Origin: Volvox africanus
Taxonomy: Eukaryota; Chlorophyta; Chlorophyceae; Chlamydomonadales; Volvocaceae
Reading direction: 5' to 3'
Length of the DNA stretch: 64,000 nucleotides
Assembly (NCBI GenBank): GCA_030268105.1
Contig: BSDZ01000016.1
Span: 1,557,501 to 1,621,500, forward strand
Shown here piece after piece: positions 1 to 10,142 of the stretch. A program made the translations under genes and the position numbers. Within the stretch, counting starts at the first letter, position 1; each line of letters opens with the position of its first letter. Under the pieces are notes generated by a model. The model did no database searches. It saw nothing but the letters and a program-made list of their open reading frames with translations, and was not told the origin of the DNA.

Positions 1-1756
1 CCGTGCTGCATGCTTTAAAGGAATGGCGCTGTTACCTCGAGGGACGCCCGTTTACTTTAAAGACTGACCATAAGCCCCTAACGTTTTTGCAAAGCGTTCC
101 GACGTTGAACCGCCGTCAGGCTAGGTGGATGGAATACCTAGCTAGGTTCGACTGCACCTGGGAGTATATTTCTGGTAAATTGAATATTGCCGATGCTCTC
201 AGCCGACATCCGTCGCTACACACTGCAATTTTGGCAGCGCCCGTCGTGCGGCCGCGTAGCGAGGAGGTACCGATCGCGACGGACCTCGCGGAGCGGTTGA
301 AGGTTGCCTACAACGCAGACGCCTGGTTCGCGGACCCGGCTAATGTAGAAAACCTTCGCAAGCAGAATGGCCTTTGGCTACGGACGGAGGGTGCAGCTAC
401 GCAAATCGTCGTTCCGAACGACGACACGCTACGCTACGACATCCTTGCGCGGTTCCACGAGGACCCGTTAGCAGGACACCCTGGTAGCAAGCGATTGATC
501 GACTTGGTGCAACGTTCCTTTTGGTGGCCTCGTTTGGCTAACGATGCGGCGAACTTCGTCCAGACATGCAGTCTGTGCCAGCGCAATAAGGCTTTGTCCG
601 GTAAGGGCCATGGGTTGTTGCAACCGTTGCCTGTCCCGGATGCGCCTTGGGAAAGTGTTTCCATGGACTTTGTAGTCGTGCTGCCCAAAACTGAGGGGGG
701 ATACGATGCGGTGTTCGTAATGGTCGATCGTCTGACTAAGATGGTTCACCTAGCACCATGCACATCATCCTGCACGGCTGAGCAAACCGCACGTTTGTTT
801 TTCGATAATGTGGTTCGGTTACACGGGGTTCCCAAAAATGTGATTTCGGACCGCGGTGGGCAGTTCACGTCTAAGTTTTGGGAAGCGCTCTGCAAACTAG
901 TTGGCATGCGCGTCAACCTGAGCACGGCGTATCACCCACAGACTGATGGTCAAACCGAACGCACAAATCGCACGTTGGGTGATATGTTGCGCAATTATGC
1001 TGGTCGCACACCACTTGTTTGGGATACGTATTTGACTGCGGCAGAATTCGCGCTTAACAACGCTGTGAACCGCTCAACAGGCAAAGTCCGTTCTTTCTCA
1101 ACTATGGATTTCATCCCACGCTACCCGTGTGGTGTGAGTTGGAAGTGAACGTGCCTGCTGCTAAACTTTTTGCCAAGTCTTTTATGTCCCAAATCACAGA
1201 CGTGAAGTCATGTCTGGATGCGGCGCAGCAACGAACGACGGAATATTACAACAAATCCAAGCAGGATGTGACGTTTTCGGAAGGGCAACTCGTGTTGCTA
1301 AGCACCAAGAACTTGCGTTCCTTGGCCGACGGATCCCGAAAACTCTTACCTCGCTGGATTGGTCCGTATCCTGTCGTGCGCATGGTTGGGAATGTGGCTG
1401 TGGAGCTTGCTTTGCCCACTGATATGACCATTCACCCCACGTTTCACGTATCGCTTGTTCGTCCGTATCGTGGTACGGAACCCGTCCCTGAGCCTGCTAA
1501 CGCCCCCGCAGCGATCGAACCAGTTCCCGAGACCTGGATCGCTGGTAAACAGAAGTTTTACGACGTGGAGCGGGTGTTAGATTATCGCGCGCGTCGTGTG
1601 GGCCGACACCGACGTAAGCGGACAGTACACGAGTACTTGGTTAAGTGGACAGGGTATACCGACGAGCACAACTCATGGGAACCGGCACGCAACTTCTCAC
1701 AGGACATGAAGCCCCTGCTTGAAGAAGCCCGCAAACGTGCCACGCAAGCCCAATGA
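1..1756 (+). pseudogene. Ty3/gypsy element A: pol 3' part (RNase H end, integrase, chromodomain), frameshifted
   Basis: This is the C-terminal part of a chromovirus Pol polyprotein; the window starts inside RNase H (ALKEWRCYLEG, then TDHKPLTFLQ). The integrase follows, with its HHCC zinc region at about 450-590. The DDE core shows MDFVV near 662, SDRGGQF near 847 and a glutamate in the QTERTNR context near 957. The GPY/F-type module (RWIGPYPVVRM) is near 1356. A chromodomain (ERVLDYRARR ... LVKWTGY ... NSWEPARNF) lies at about 1567-1720 and ends at a TGA in 1754-1756. Compared with element C at 60595, one base is missing near 1083, so the frame shifts and the protein is split. Integrase inserts the cDNA, and the chromodomain is expected to steer it to particular chromatin. 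The 5' part lies outside the window. Confidence 0.93.
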
Positions 1757-1815
1757 CCCCTGCAGTCGATGCTGAATGATGCAGCGAGGACACTGCATAC
1801 GGGAGGGGGGATAAT

Positions 1816-2639
1816 TGTTGTGCTACGGTTAGTTTCCCGCCGATGCGTAGGTCGATGTGATCCTACAAGGCGAAGTGCTATTGTGATGAACACATTGCAT
1901 ATGAATGAATCTGCATGATATAAATGTATTCGTGTACATTTATATATGCATTTGGCATGTTGTCATTATCCATCGTGACATCACATCATGGCAAATCCGC
2001 CTAGCATGCATGAAAGCCCGAAGCATTGAAGTGCGCACTATGCTCGTGCTACGAAACGATAAGTAATATTATCTGATATAATATTACTTCATTACAGCAC
2101 ACGTTGAGAGCGCCGCACTCGTCGCGACACATGCCCTGCAACCGGATATCGTTATCCGGACCCTTGCATCATGCGAATGCCGGAAAGGCTTATACGTTGT
2201 TGTGCGTAGACATCGTCTATACGCAGTAGGATTGTCACATCTAGGATCGGCCTCCTAATGTGAATCGTACGGCATTGCGATACTGCGAGTATAACAGATG
2301 CGAGGACAGCTAAGCAAGACAAGACATTCGATACTGGAGAACACTCGTGTGTTCTATATTACTATTGCTATACGCTATCCTACTTAGCCCGAGCTAAGCC
2401 TGAACTTCGCTAATCACCGCCGCGTGATGATTGCTTGCTTCCGGCACTGATGGCGATTTCGTCCATTGCATCGTTCCGATCTGTAAGACTGTAAGTTATA
2501 TCTCTCTTCGTCTTGAAGTCTTCCGCTGTCTCTGTTTGCTCTCGCTTGCCTTGCTGTACTTGCAAGTGCTCACGCATCGGTGTCGAAAGTCTCCAGACGT
2601 GCAGATACTTATGAGCAAACGCGAACGAGAGGTTCAACA
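1816..2639 (+). repeat. LTR-1, 3' LTR of gypsy A
   Basis: The LTR starts TGTTGTGCTACGG directly after a purine-rich polypurine tract (about 1801-1815) and ends GGTTCAACA, 824 bp in all. It is closely similar to the array LTRs (34448-35280 and others) and to the reverse copy at 22822-23622. A TATAAAT motif at 1919-1925 is a candidate core promoter. Short perfect hairpins lie at 1922-1941, 2061-2089, 2144-2161, 2339-2354 and 2383-2398, with a bulged one at 2235-2263. Confidence 0.9.
1919..1925 (+). promoter_or_regulatory. Candidate TATA box in LTR-1
   Basis: TATAAAT lies about 100 bp into the LTR and recurs at the same place in most LTR-1 copies. It has mutated to GATATTAATG in the copies near 47450 and 49620. 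Placement as a promoter is inferred; no transcript start can be seen. Confidence 0.35.
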
Positions 2640-2774
2640 CATGACAGACGTGAAGGCATGCCTGGACGCGGCACAACAATGGACGACGGACTATTATAAT
2701 AAATCTAAACGGGATGTAACATTTTCGGTGGGACAAATGGTATTACTGAGCACTAAGAACTTGCGTTCGCCCGC
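2640..2774 (+). pseudogene. Ty3/gypsy integrase C-terminal fragment (plus arm of a foldback)
   Basis: It reads in gypsy integrase frame as MTDVKACLDAAQQ ... YYNKSKRDVTF ... VLLSTKNLRS, the stretch just before the GPY/F module. The first 40 or so bases (2641-2681) recur as the reverse complement at 2777-2817, where the minus-strand element B2 begins. This forms an inverted repeat with a 95-bp spacer. The fragment is either the broken end of B2 turned back on itself or a piece of a second gypsy at the insertion site. Confidence 0.75.
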
Positions 2775-2817
2775 CGTTGTTGTGCCGCGTCCAGGCATGC
2801 CTTCACGTCTGTCATGC

Positions 2818-5800
2818 GGGATAGGAATGACTTGGCAAAGGTTTTAGCCGCAGGGATATTTATCTCCAATTCTCGCCACACGGGTAGCGCAGGATGAAAT
2901 CCATAATTCAGAAAGAAAGGGCTTTGACCTGTAGAGCGTTGTTAACAGCGTTGTTAAGCGCGAATTCTGCCGAAGTCAGAAATGTATCCCAAACAGAGGG
3001 TGTGCGTCCCGCGAAATTCCTCAACATGTCGCCCAGTGTGCGATTTATGCGTTCAGTTTGCCCATCGGATTGTGGATGATATGCTGTGCTCAAATGAACG
3101 CGCATACCGACGAGTTGACATAGCGCTTCCCAAAACTTAGACGTGAATTGACCGCCGCGATCAGAGATCACATTTTTAGGAACGCCATGCAATCGGACCA
3201 CATTATCGAAAAATAATCGTGCTGTTTGCTCAGCGGTGCAAGACGAGGTGCAGGGGGCTAAATGAACCATCTTGGTCAAACGATCGACCATTATGAACAC
3301 CGAGTCATATCCCCCCTCAGTTTTGGGCATCGCGACTACGAAGTCCATAGAAACACTTTCCCAAGGGACATCTGGTATAGGTAAAGGTTGTAATAAACCC
3401 TGGCCCTTACCGGATAGTGCTTTGTTGTGCTGGCATAAACTGCACCTTTGCACAAAGTTTTCCGCATCCTTCACCATGCGCGGCCACCAGAACGAGCGTT
3501 GTACCAGCTCTGCCAATTGCGTGCTTCCAGGATGGCCTGCCAACGGGTCCTCGTGGAACCGCGCAAGAATATTGTAGCGCAAAGCGTCGTCGTTTGGCAC
3601 GACGATTTGTGTGGTTGAGCCATCCTGCAGTATCCACAACTCGTTGCGCTTGTGCAAATGTTCCACATTGTTGGGCGAAGCGAACCATGGATCCACTTCA
3701 TACGCCACCTTGAGTCGCTGCGCAAGGTCCGCTGCTATCGGCACCTCCTGACTGCGCGAACGAGTAACCAGTGCTGCCAAAATTGCAGCATGTAATGATG
3801 GATGTCGACTGAGAGCGTCAGCAATATTAATCCTGCCGGCGATATACTCCCATGTACAGTCGAAACGAGACAGATACTCCATCCACCGGGCTTGTCGTTG
3901 GTTAAGCGTAGGGACACTCTGCAAGAATGTCAGCGGCTTATGATCGGTCTTCAGCGTAAAAGGGCGGCCCTCGAGGTAACAACGCCATTCCTTCAAAGCA
4001 TGTAGAGCTGCCAACAGCTCCTGCTCTCCGGTTGTATATCGGGTCTCCACACCCGAAAACTTCTTACTCGTGAAGGCAATCGGTCATCCTTCCTGCAACA
4101 ATACAGCGCCGCTTCCATGCAAGGAAGCATCCGATACAACTTCAACACGGAATGGCAACGAGTGATCAGGGAAAGAGAGGGTAACGTCGTCGGCGACGAT
4201 TCGTTTGAGCTCTTCGAATGCCCGCTGACACACGGATGTCCAGGCTTCGAGAGAAACGAAACCTCCTTTCTTCGTCAAATTCGTAAGCGGGGCCGCAATA
4301 ATGGAGTAATTTTTAATAAACTTACGGAAGTAGTTAGTCAAACCCAAGAACTGGCGTAGTTCGGTGAGGTTCTGAGGCGCGGGCCATTCGTGAACCACAG
4401 CTACCTTCCGCGGATCCATCCTGACCCCAGTGGCCGACACGATGTGGCCCAAATACTCCACTTGCGGCTGCACCCAAAAACACTTGGCGCGTTTAGCAAA
4501 CAATTGCTCCCGCTTCATCACCTCAAGCACAAGCTCGAGATGCTTCAGGTGCTCCTCGCGCGTTTTGGAATATATTCAAATATCATCCAAATAGCAAACG
4601 ACGAACCTGTCAATATACGGTCTGAACATGCGATCCATCACTGCTTGAAATGTGGCGGGCGCATTAGTAAGTCCAAACGACAAGACCGCGTACTTGAAGT
4701 GACCAAAGGGAGTCCGGAAAGCGGTTTTCGGAGTATCAGAGGCAGCGATGCGTATCTGATTATACCCTTGTTGAAGGTCAATCGAGGAAAAATAAGCTGA
4801 GCCTTTCAGCTTATCGAGCAGGTCATCGACGCGCGGCAAAGGGTAGCGATTTTTAATCGTAGTTGCATTCAAGCCCCTATAATCAATGCACATACGCAAC
4901 GTCCCATCCTTCTTACCGACAAACAGTATCAGTGCAGAATATGGCGATGTGCTGGGCCGAATCATACCTTTTGCGAGCAGATCCCTCACTTGCCGTTTCA
5001 CTTCATCCAGCTCCAACGGGCTTAACCTGTACATAGGTCGTGAAACGGGTTGTGCTCCGGGCACAAGAGGGATTGTATGGTCAACAGGCCGCATAGGTGG
5101 GAGCCCTGGGATGTAATGAAAAACATCAGCATATTTATGCAGGAGGGCTTCGACCTCAAGATCCTTCACGGTGGACTGCGCGGTGGTAGCATTCGATTGC
5201 ACCCGTGGCCTCACAAGCAACACATGGGCGCCTTTCCGTATCATCCGATCGGTTTCCTTGCGCCCAATTAGCTTGGGTTCTTGTTTTCCACTGACAATCG
5301 CCGTCAAAGTGAAGTTAACCTCAGGCTCCGCAACAATTCCGCCCTCCTCTGGTGTGACATCTTGGTACAACAGGAAAGGTACCTTAGTCGATAGGTTCCC
5401 TTTGCACAAACTAAGTGTGGTGGACTCCATATCGATGCGCGCGCGGTACTGTCGTAATGTTGCGGCACCCAGAATGTACTGTGCTGTCTCCGAGAGACCT
5501 TGTAGCACATATGGTTGGGCCCTAACATGCAGAGGGCCTATCGATAGGCTCAGGGTGATCCTGCCCATGATGGGATGCTTTCCTCCATTAGCGAGGGTAA
5601 CCTGTGCACATCAGACGACTGAGGGGTCAACCCCAAATCATTCACCTCCTTTGCCGAGATGAAGTCGTCACTGGCGCCAGTATCCACAAGCGCCTTCATC
5701 AGTCGACCTCTGAGGCCGATCTCGATAATAGGGACATGATTCCCTGTCGGAGTTGACTCCGCAGACAATAAAAGGGATCCTATAGCAGGCTCGAACCTGG

Positions 5801-6320
5801 TAGGACTCAAAAGAGGAGCCTCAAACCACACTTCAGCAGCGTAAGGTAGTTTAGGCAACATCGTCGGTTTGCCCGTCACATCCACACCGTTCAACAGAGC
5901 GGTGCCCGACTCGAATCGGAGGACATATTGCATACCTTCCAACAAAGACGCCACTTTACGTTGGCAAAAAGAGGGAATTAATATGCAAGCTGCAGTGTCC
6001 GGATTTCGACGGCGGTACTTCTTGTACCTGACGAGCTGTTCGCACAGCTCACGGAAAGATGAAGGGATTAGTAGAGAAGTGTGGCCCGATATATTGAGGG
6101 AAGAAAGGGGGCTACGCGGCGCAAATAAATTACAAAACGGGTCGAAGTGGTTTAGTCCCGTGCGCCCGTCAAGCGAAAAACGTCGCTCGATAGCCCGCTC
6201 GATTTGTCCGAAAACAGTAGGTAAAAGGGCCCTCACTGTGGGGTGTAACGACGGCCAGCGGCCACATTCACCTTCTTCTATCCTGGGAGAAGTCCCTTCC
6301 TCCACATCCCGGGCAACTTC
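2818..6320 (-). pseudogene. gypsy B2 pol (protease-RT-RNase H-integrase), degraded
   Basis: Pol continues in the gag frame after the UAG. The protease shows LVDTGASDDFIS near 5655-5690. A frameshift near 5605 separates it from the RT frame, which shows [16 protein letters not shown] and ends CYLDDI at a TGA near 4575. RT thumb and RNase H resume in the same frame (KREQLFAKRAKCFW, EVVSDASLHGSGAVLL). A second TGA near 4084 sits where relatives have CGA (Arg), consistent with a CpG transition. RNase H and integrase follow (TTGEQELLAALHALKEW; HPGSTQLAELVQRSFWWPR; SDRGGQF; HPQSDGQTERINR). The chromodomain is missing. The element is not autonomous. Confidence 0.9.
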
Positions 6321-7520
6321 CTAGGTCGTCTTCAGTACGAAAGGTGGCAAAAGGGGGCACTCGCGGGTAGGGTGTTCTCCTGCACACCGCAAACAAAGAT
6401 TAGCAAACTTCCGACGGTCAAACTCCGAGCGTCGGCACTCCCACTTTTGCATGTACGGATCATCTGTCCGGAGTTTCTTAACACTAGGAGCCGCGTTCTG
6501 CATTGCAGCTACAGATGGTGTGCTCCCTCTTCGTTTGCCTTTAGCATGGCCAGAGCTCGGTCCGCGATTGTCATACCGCCTTTCCTTACGAACGGTATGC
6601 ACGGTTGCCGCGGGGCATTGGCAGTCAGGACCCTGGTCCTTTGGCGTCAACTCCAAAGGCAGCTCCTGCGCTCGCATCACGTGAACGCGAGGGTTAAATT
6701 GTTTAACGTCCTTGCCCGCCAAATGTCTAACTTCTGCACCTCTAGCAAAAGCTACCAAGGCATCATAAGATTGGAAAGGAATTCCGCTAAGGTCAGTGGC
6801 GCACCATCGTGCAAGGGATTCAGTAAGACCGCGATGGAACCAAAAGATACGATCCTCTTCAGGAAAATTAACGATAGGTGTTATCAGCGCCTCGAAGCGG
6901 GACTGATAAGCAGGAACAGTTTCATGTGGACTCATGTGGTACGTGCCTTGTGCCAGCGTCTTACGAGCCTCATTGCCACGCAAGCAAACTTCCGTAGCAA
7001 AGCGAGCGAGAAGAGCATCGATCAAGTTATCAAACGTATACTTGCCCCTAGCGGTTGTCCATTCATCATACCAGTCCTTGGCAACACCCTCGAGGGTATT
7101 CCCGACAAACAGGCATTTAATGGAGTCGCATCCCCTGCTGTGCACCGCTTGCAAATACTGCCTAGCATCACGAACGTAAGCCCGTGTCCTATCCGCGACG
7201 CTATGTCCTGAATTCTTTGCCTTTTCGTCAGCGGAAATATTGAGCTTAGGCACGGGGATAGTCAACTTCATTACCTCCGGTATTCCGACGGGTTCTTGAA
7301 CCGCGGGTGTTACCGGGGCCTGTTGTACTCCGACTTCCTCACTTGTTGTAGCCGCTGCCGACAGTGGTACAATCAAATGCGAAGGGGTCTGAAGGACGAT
7401 AGGATCAGACATAAGACAAGTCCCAACGGTATCGGGATCAGCAAAAGCAGTTCTAGTAGCGAGGCCGCCATCGGGCTGGCTGGCGGTGCCCAGATAGGAA
7501 CTATCTTCGCGTCCCAACAT
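6321..7520 (-). CDS. gypsy B2 Gag (main exon)
   Basis: This open frame of 399 codons starts at an ATG (7520-7518) and ends at a single TAG in the same frame as pol. Gag builds the cytoplasmic virus-like particle. Visible are a proline/acidic N-terminal segment, a capsid-like core (VGNTLEGVAKDWYDEW ... VPAYQSRFEALITPI ... FWFHRGLTESLARWCATDL) and one zinc knuckle near the C-terminus, CLRCAGEHPTREC (C-x2-C-x3-H-x4-C). Two conserved leader exons upstream (7918-7831 and 7757-7608) suggest the true N-terminus is spliced on, and the junction to this frame is unresolved. The UAG is followed by GAA and an open pol frame, so readthrough is the likely way to make Gag-Pol. Confidence 0.85.
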   Translation of the reverse strand: MLGREDSSYLGTASQPDGGLATRTAFADPDTVGTCLMSDPIVLQTPSHLIVPLSAAATTSEEVGVQQAPVTPAVQEPVGIPEVMKLTIPVPKLNISADEKAKNSGHSVADRTRAYVRDARQYLQAVHSRGCDSIKCLFVGNTLEGVAKDWYDEWTTARGKYTFDNLIDALLARFATEVCLRGNEARKTLAQGTYHMSPHETVPAYQSRFEALITPIVNFPEEDRIFWFHRGLTESLARWCATDLSGIPFQSYDALVAFARGAEVRHLAGKDVKQFNPRVHVMRAQELPLELTPKDQGPDCQCPAATVHTVRKERRYDNRGPSSGHAKGKRRGSTPSVAAMQNAAPSVKKLRTDDPYMQKWECRRSEFDRRKFANLCLRCAGEHPTRECPLLPPFVLKTT

Positions 7521-7607
7521 GAAGCACGAGCTTATTCGGGCAGACAGGAATTTACTATAAACCTGAGAGCAACGTAACGTAAGAGGAATTTGTGACTATT
7601 CGCGTAC

Positions 7608-7757
7608 CGACAGAACTCCCGAGTAGACCAAGGAGATAAGCGATATAGTCCGTCAGGTTGTCCTTTATTTCAGTAGTTTTCTGGATCAAAGCCTTGATTT
7701 GTTCCTCGTTCAAATATTGTCCAGCCAATACCGCATTCAGTGTTGGCGTACGTTCAC
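7608..7757 (-). CDS. gypsy B2 predicted gag leader exon 2
   Basis: A splice acceptor (GAGTTGCAG) and a donor (GTCG then GTACGC) bound a 150-nt phase-1 exon. Its peptide, with IKALIQKTTEIKDNLTDY and LLGLLGSSVG, aligns with exon 2 of element C (55787-55939), which reads LATLIAQTTEIRTQLGKY and LNLLKSTVG. The predicted intron to exon 1 is 73 bp (7758-7830). Confidence 0.65.
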
Positions 7758-7830
7758 CTGCAACTCACAGTGCCAGATTTGCAACGAGAATGCAGCAACT
7801 ATTTATCAGCAGGTGTCTAGATTCACAAAC

Positions 7831-7918
7831 CGGAAGCGGCGGCGTCCAGAACAGCACGGCCGAGATCCTCTGCGAAGGTGTCTAAAGGGCTGCGGTGAGT
7901 GTTGTCGTCGCTTGCCAT
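7831..7918 (-). CDS. gypsy B2 predicted gag leader exon 1 (short conserved ORF)
   Basis: An ATG at 7918 opens MASDDNTHRS followed by PLDTFAEDLGRAVLDAAASG. The last 20 residues match element C exactly although many third positions differ, which indicates selection on the peptide. Unspliced, the frame stops one codon later (GGT TTG TGA), and the same bases form a splice donor, TCCG/GTTTGT. It is either a 31-residue leader peptide or the first gag exon; the conserved downstream exon in matching phase favours splicing. Confidence 0.68.
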
Positions 7919-7970
7919 CGCGAGAACCTACTTCCGATGAGGGACAATGCAACCATCATGATTCATCCTC

Positions 7971-7983
7971 GTCTCGATACCAA
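7971..7983 (-). other. Primer-binding site of gypsy B2
   Basis: On the minus strand TTGGTATCGAGAC lies 3 bases inside the 5' LTR end. The same motif follows the 5' LTR of element C, and TGGTATTGAGAC follows that of D. It would pair with a tRNA 3' end reading GTCTCGATACCA, resembling but not identical to the initiator-Met site of plants. Confidence 0.75.
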
Positions 7984-7986
7984 ATA

Positions 7987-8801
7987 TGTTGTATCCTTCC
8001 TTCTTCAATCATGTATTAGCTCTGCACGTCTAGGTGTTAGCTGCGTGCGTACCAATCTTACGAACAGCAAGGCAAGCCAATGCGAATAGTAGACAGCGGA
8101 AGACTCAATAGCAAGGAAAGATTCAACTTACAATGTTCTTCAGTTACAGAATTACAGTCTGCCGTCAGACCCCGTGGGCAATGTTCATCACTCGGCTGCA
8201 GATGGAATGCTAGAATAGCTCAGGCCGAATGTAAATGACTATATCGTATGTATGGGTATCGAATAGAGTTAAGTACTCGAATACTTGGTCCAAAGTTAGC
8301 GTTGCGCCGACTTCGGTCTCTAGGCGGCCGTCGTCGCACCTATCATGTCGTGATACCGATGTGCAGTACAGGTCTCACTGGATTACGATCTCAAGTGTGA
8401 GTACCTTGGTAATACTGCTCTAAATATCGTGTCATTCGTGATATTATTGGATGCAACGCATGCAATATGCAAAGGTCCGAATATCGATATTTGGTTGCCG
8501 ACCCAACCATCATGATCGTCGCATTCTTGCATAAGCGTATGGTTTATGACACAGATGAGGTAATACTATTCAAAGTATTATTACGTGATATAATATGCCA
8601 ATGGATAGATCGCGCATTAATTATCAGCCTCGAGTCAAACATGTTGACCGACAGCGCAATGTCGTGAATGATGATGCCACATGCCTGATTAGCTAGATAT
8701 ACTCGAGTATATCATGCTAATATGATTGTATTATGCTTCATGATATCTGAATGCATTGCGGCCTTCATAAATGTAAACGGTGATTGAACCCGTGTACAAC
8801 A
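7987..8801 (-). repeat. LTR-2, 5' LTR of gypsy B2
   Basis: This 815-bp LTR in reverse orientation has ends TGTTGTATCC ... GTACAACA on the plus strand. It is the reverse complement of the LTR at 15607-16421, with the same length. It abuts gypsy Y sequence at 8802 (GAGCG). Confidence 0.9.
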
Positions 8802-9038
8802 GAGCGGGTGTTAGATTATCGTACTCATCGTGTGGGCTGACACCGACGAAAGCAGACAGTGCACGAGTATCTGGTCAAGTGGACCAGAGCATAATTCGTG
8901 GGAGCCGGCACGCAACTTTTCGCGGGATATCAAGCCCTTATTGGAGGAAGCCCGCATTCGTGCCACACAGACCCAGTAATCCCTGCAGTCGATGCTGTGC
9001 GATGCAGCGAGGACGCTGCATACGGGAAGGGGGATAGT
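8802..9038 (+). pseudogene. gypsy Y chromodomain fragment and polypurine tract
   Basis: The sequence starts inside a chromodomain (ERVLDYRTHRVG, then TGA where relatives have CGA) and continues as degraded chromodomain with a deletion near 8883. It ends with a coding-frame terminus near 8980 and a purine-rich tract GGGAAGGGGGATAG just before LTR-4. The same arrangement is seen at 62210-62458. Confidence 0.85.
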
Positions 9039-9867
9039 TGTTGTATTACGCTTCAATTACCCCCTATTTGTAAGTCAATGCGACTCTACAAGGTGATAAG
9101 CGATTGTAATAAATGCATACTAGTTATGAGTATATTTGCATATATTTAGCTAGTTTGACGCCATGCATTGCAACTTGCCACATCGCACTACCAGCCGCAT
9201 CACTGATACACCTAAGATACGAATGCTCAGAGAAGCATAGGCACGTTGCATAATTATGACATGAGCTGTTAAGTAATAATATTTGCTATATTATTACTCC
9301 GTCGCTGGCATGCGTAATGTGCGAGTGTGACGAGCATCTAAGTTGCAGTGATCGATCGGCAACCGGATATCGTTATTCGGACTCTTGCATCTTGCGGACG
9401 CTATGAAGGCTTAATTGTCGGAATACGCAGATATCAAAGCCCTGCGTTAGGGTTTATCACACTTAGGATTGACCTCCTAGTGTGAGTTGTACTGCATATC
9501 AATATCGCGCGTATAATAGGTGCGAGGATGGCCATGAAGAGCAGAACAATTTCGTATGCTATCGGAACATGCCTGTGTTCATCTGGACTTTTGCTATTTG
9601 CTCTACTATTTCGGCCTGAGCTAAGCCCGAGCTTCACCATTTGCTATTTGCCAATCGCCGTATGATGATCACCACCCGCTGGGTCTGACGGCCAATCATA
9701 CCATTGCATCCTTTCATCGTTGTAAGTTATATCTTTCCTCTTTCTCAAGTCTTCCGCTGTCTCTTGCTGCTTTCGAGTGCTTTGTTGTACTTGCAAGCGC
9801 TTCGTGCTGTTGTCTAACAACAAGATGTGCAATCAATTCATGGTCAAAACTGAGGAGAGATACAACA
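9039..9867 (+). repeat. LTR-4 of gypsy Y
   Basis: It starts TGTTGTATTACGC and ends GATACAACA, 829 bp. It matches the LTR at 62459-63275. Hairpins equivalent to LTR-1 are present, for example AGTAATAATAT paired with ATATTATTACT at 9272-9298. It is followed directly by TRIM-type internal sequence rather than by flanking DNA. Confidence 0.87.
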
Positions 9868-10142
9868 GTTAGGTATCGAGAAGGTTCAAGGACTGATCCA
9901 GGTTCGAACCCAATGTACTGGAGGTCGAATGCACATTCCTGATTGATGCGGTATTTGGGTGCCATGTGGGATCATTCCTTCCAGGATGTGGGGCACCCGG
10001 GCCCTGGGATGTGAGGACACATCCATGAGAAGGGGAATAATTATAGTATCCTGGGGTATCTACGGGTAGTGTCAATGATTGGACCGCAGTAGGTCATCTT
10101 TTGACCGGGCCTTTGCTGGGTTGACACAACAGAGATACAACA
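9868..10142 (+). mobile_element. TRIM-like element fragment (internal region plus 3' LTR)
   Basis: 9868-10041 aligns with the internal region of the complete TRIM (14974-15145): a primer-site-like GGTATCGAGA, GGACTGATCCAGGTTCGAAC, and GAGGACACATCCATGAGAAG before the LTR. A 101-bp terminal repeat, 10042-10142, follows (TATAGTATCCTGGGG ... GATACAACA). The TRIM 5' LTR is absent and LTR-4 sits in its place, so the two probably recombined at their shared ATACAACA ends. The right side interrupts the protease of gypsy E. Confidence 0.75.

Larger units (their letters stand above)
2775..8801 (-). mobile_element. Ty3/gypsy element B2 (LTR-2 family), 3'-truncated
   Basis: Read on the minus strand, the order is 5' LTR (8801-7987), primer-binding site, spliced gag leader exons, gag (7520-6321), an in-frame UAG, then protease, RT, RNase H and integrase. 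The element ends inside the integrase at about 2775, where a foldback joins it to 2640-2774, so the 3' LTR is missing. Its 5' LTR abuts the chromodomain of gypsy Y at 8802, so B2 probably inserted into a gypsy. Confidence 0.88.

Noticed and set aside
9868..9930. tRNA gene suggested by GGTTCGAACCC
   Set aside because: Only a B-box-like motif is present. No acceptor stem, anticodon arm or A box could be fitted, and the motif lies just after an LTR primer site.
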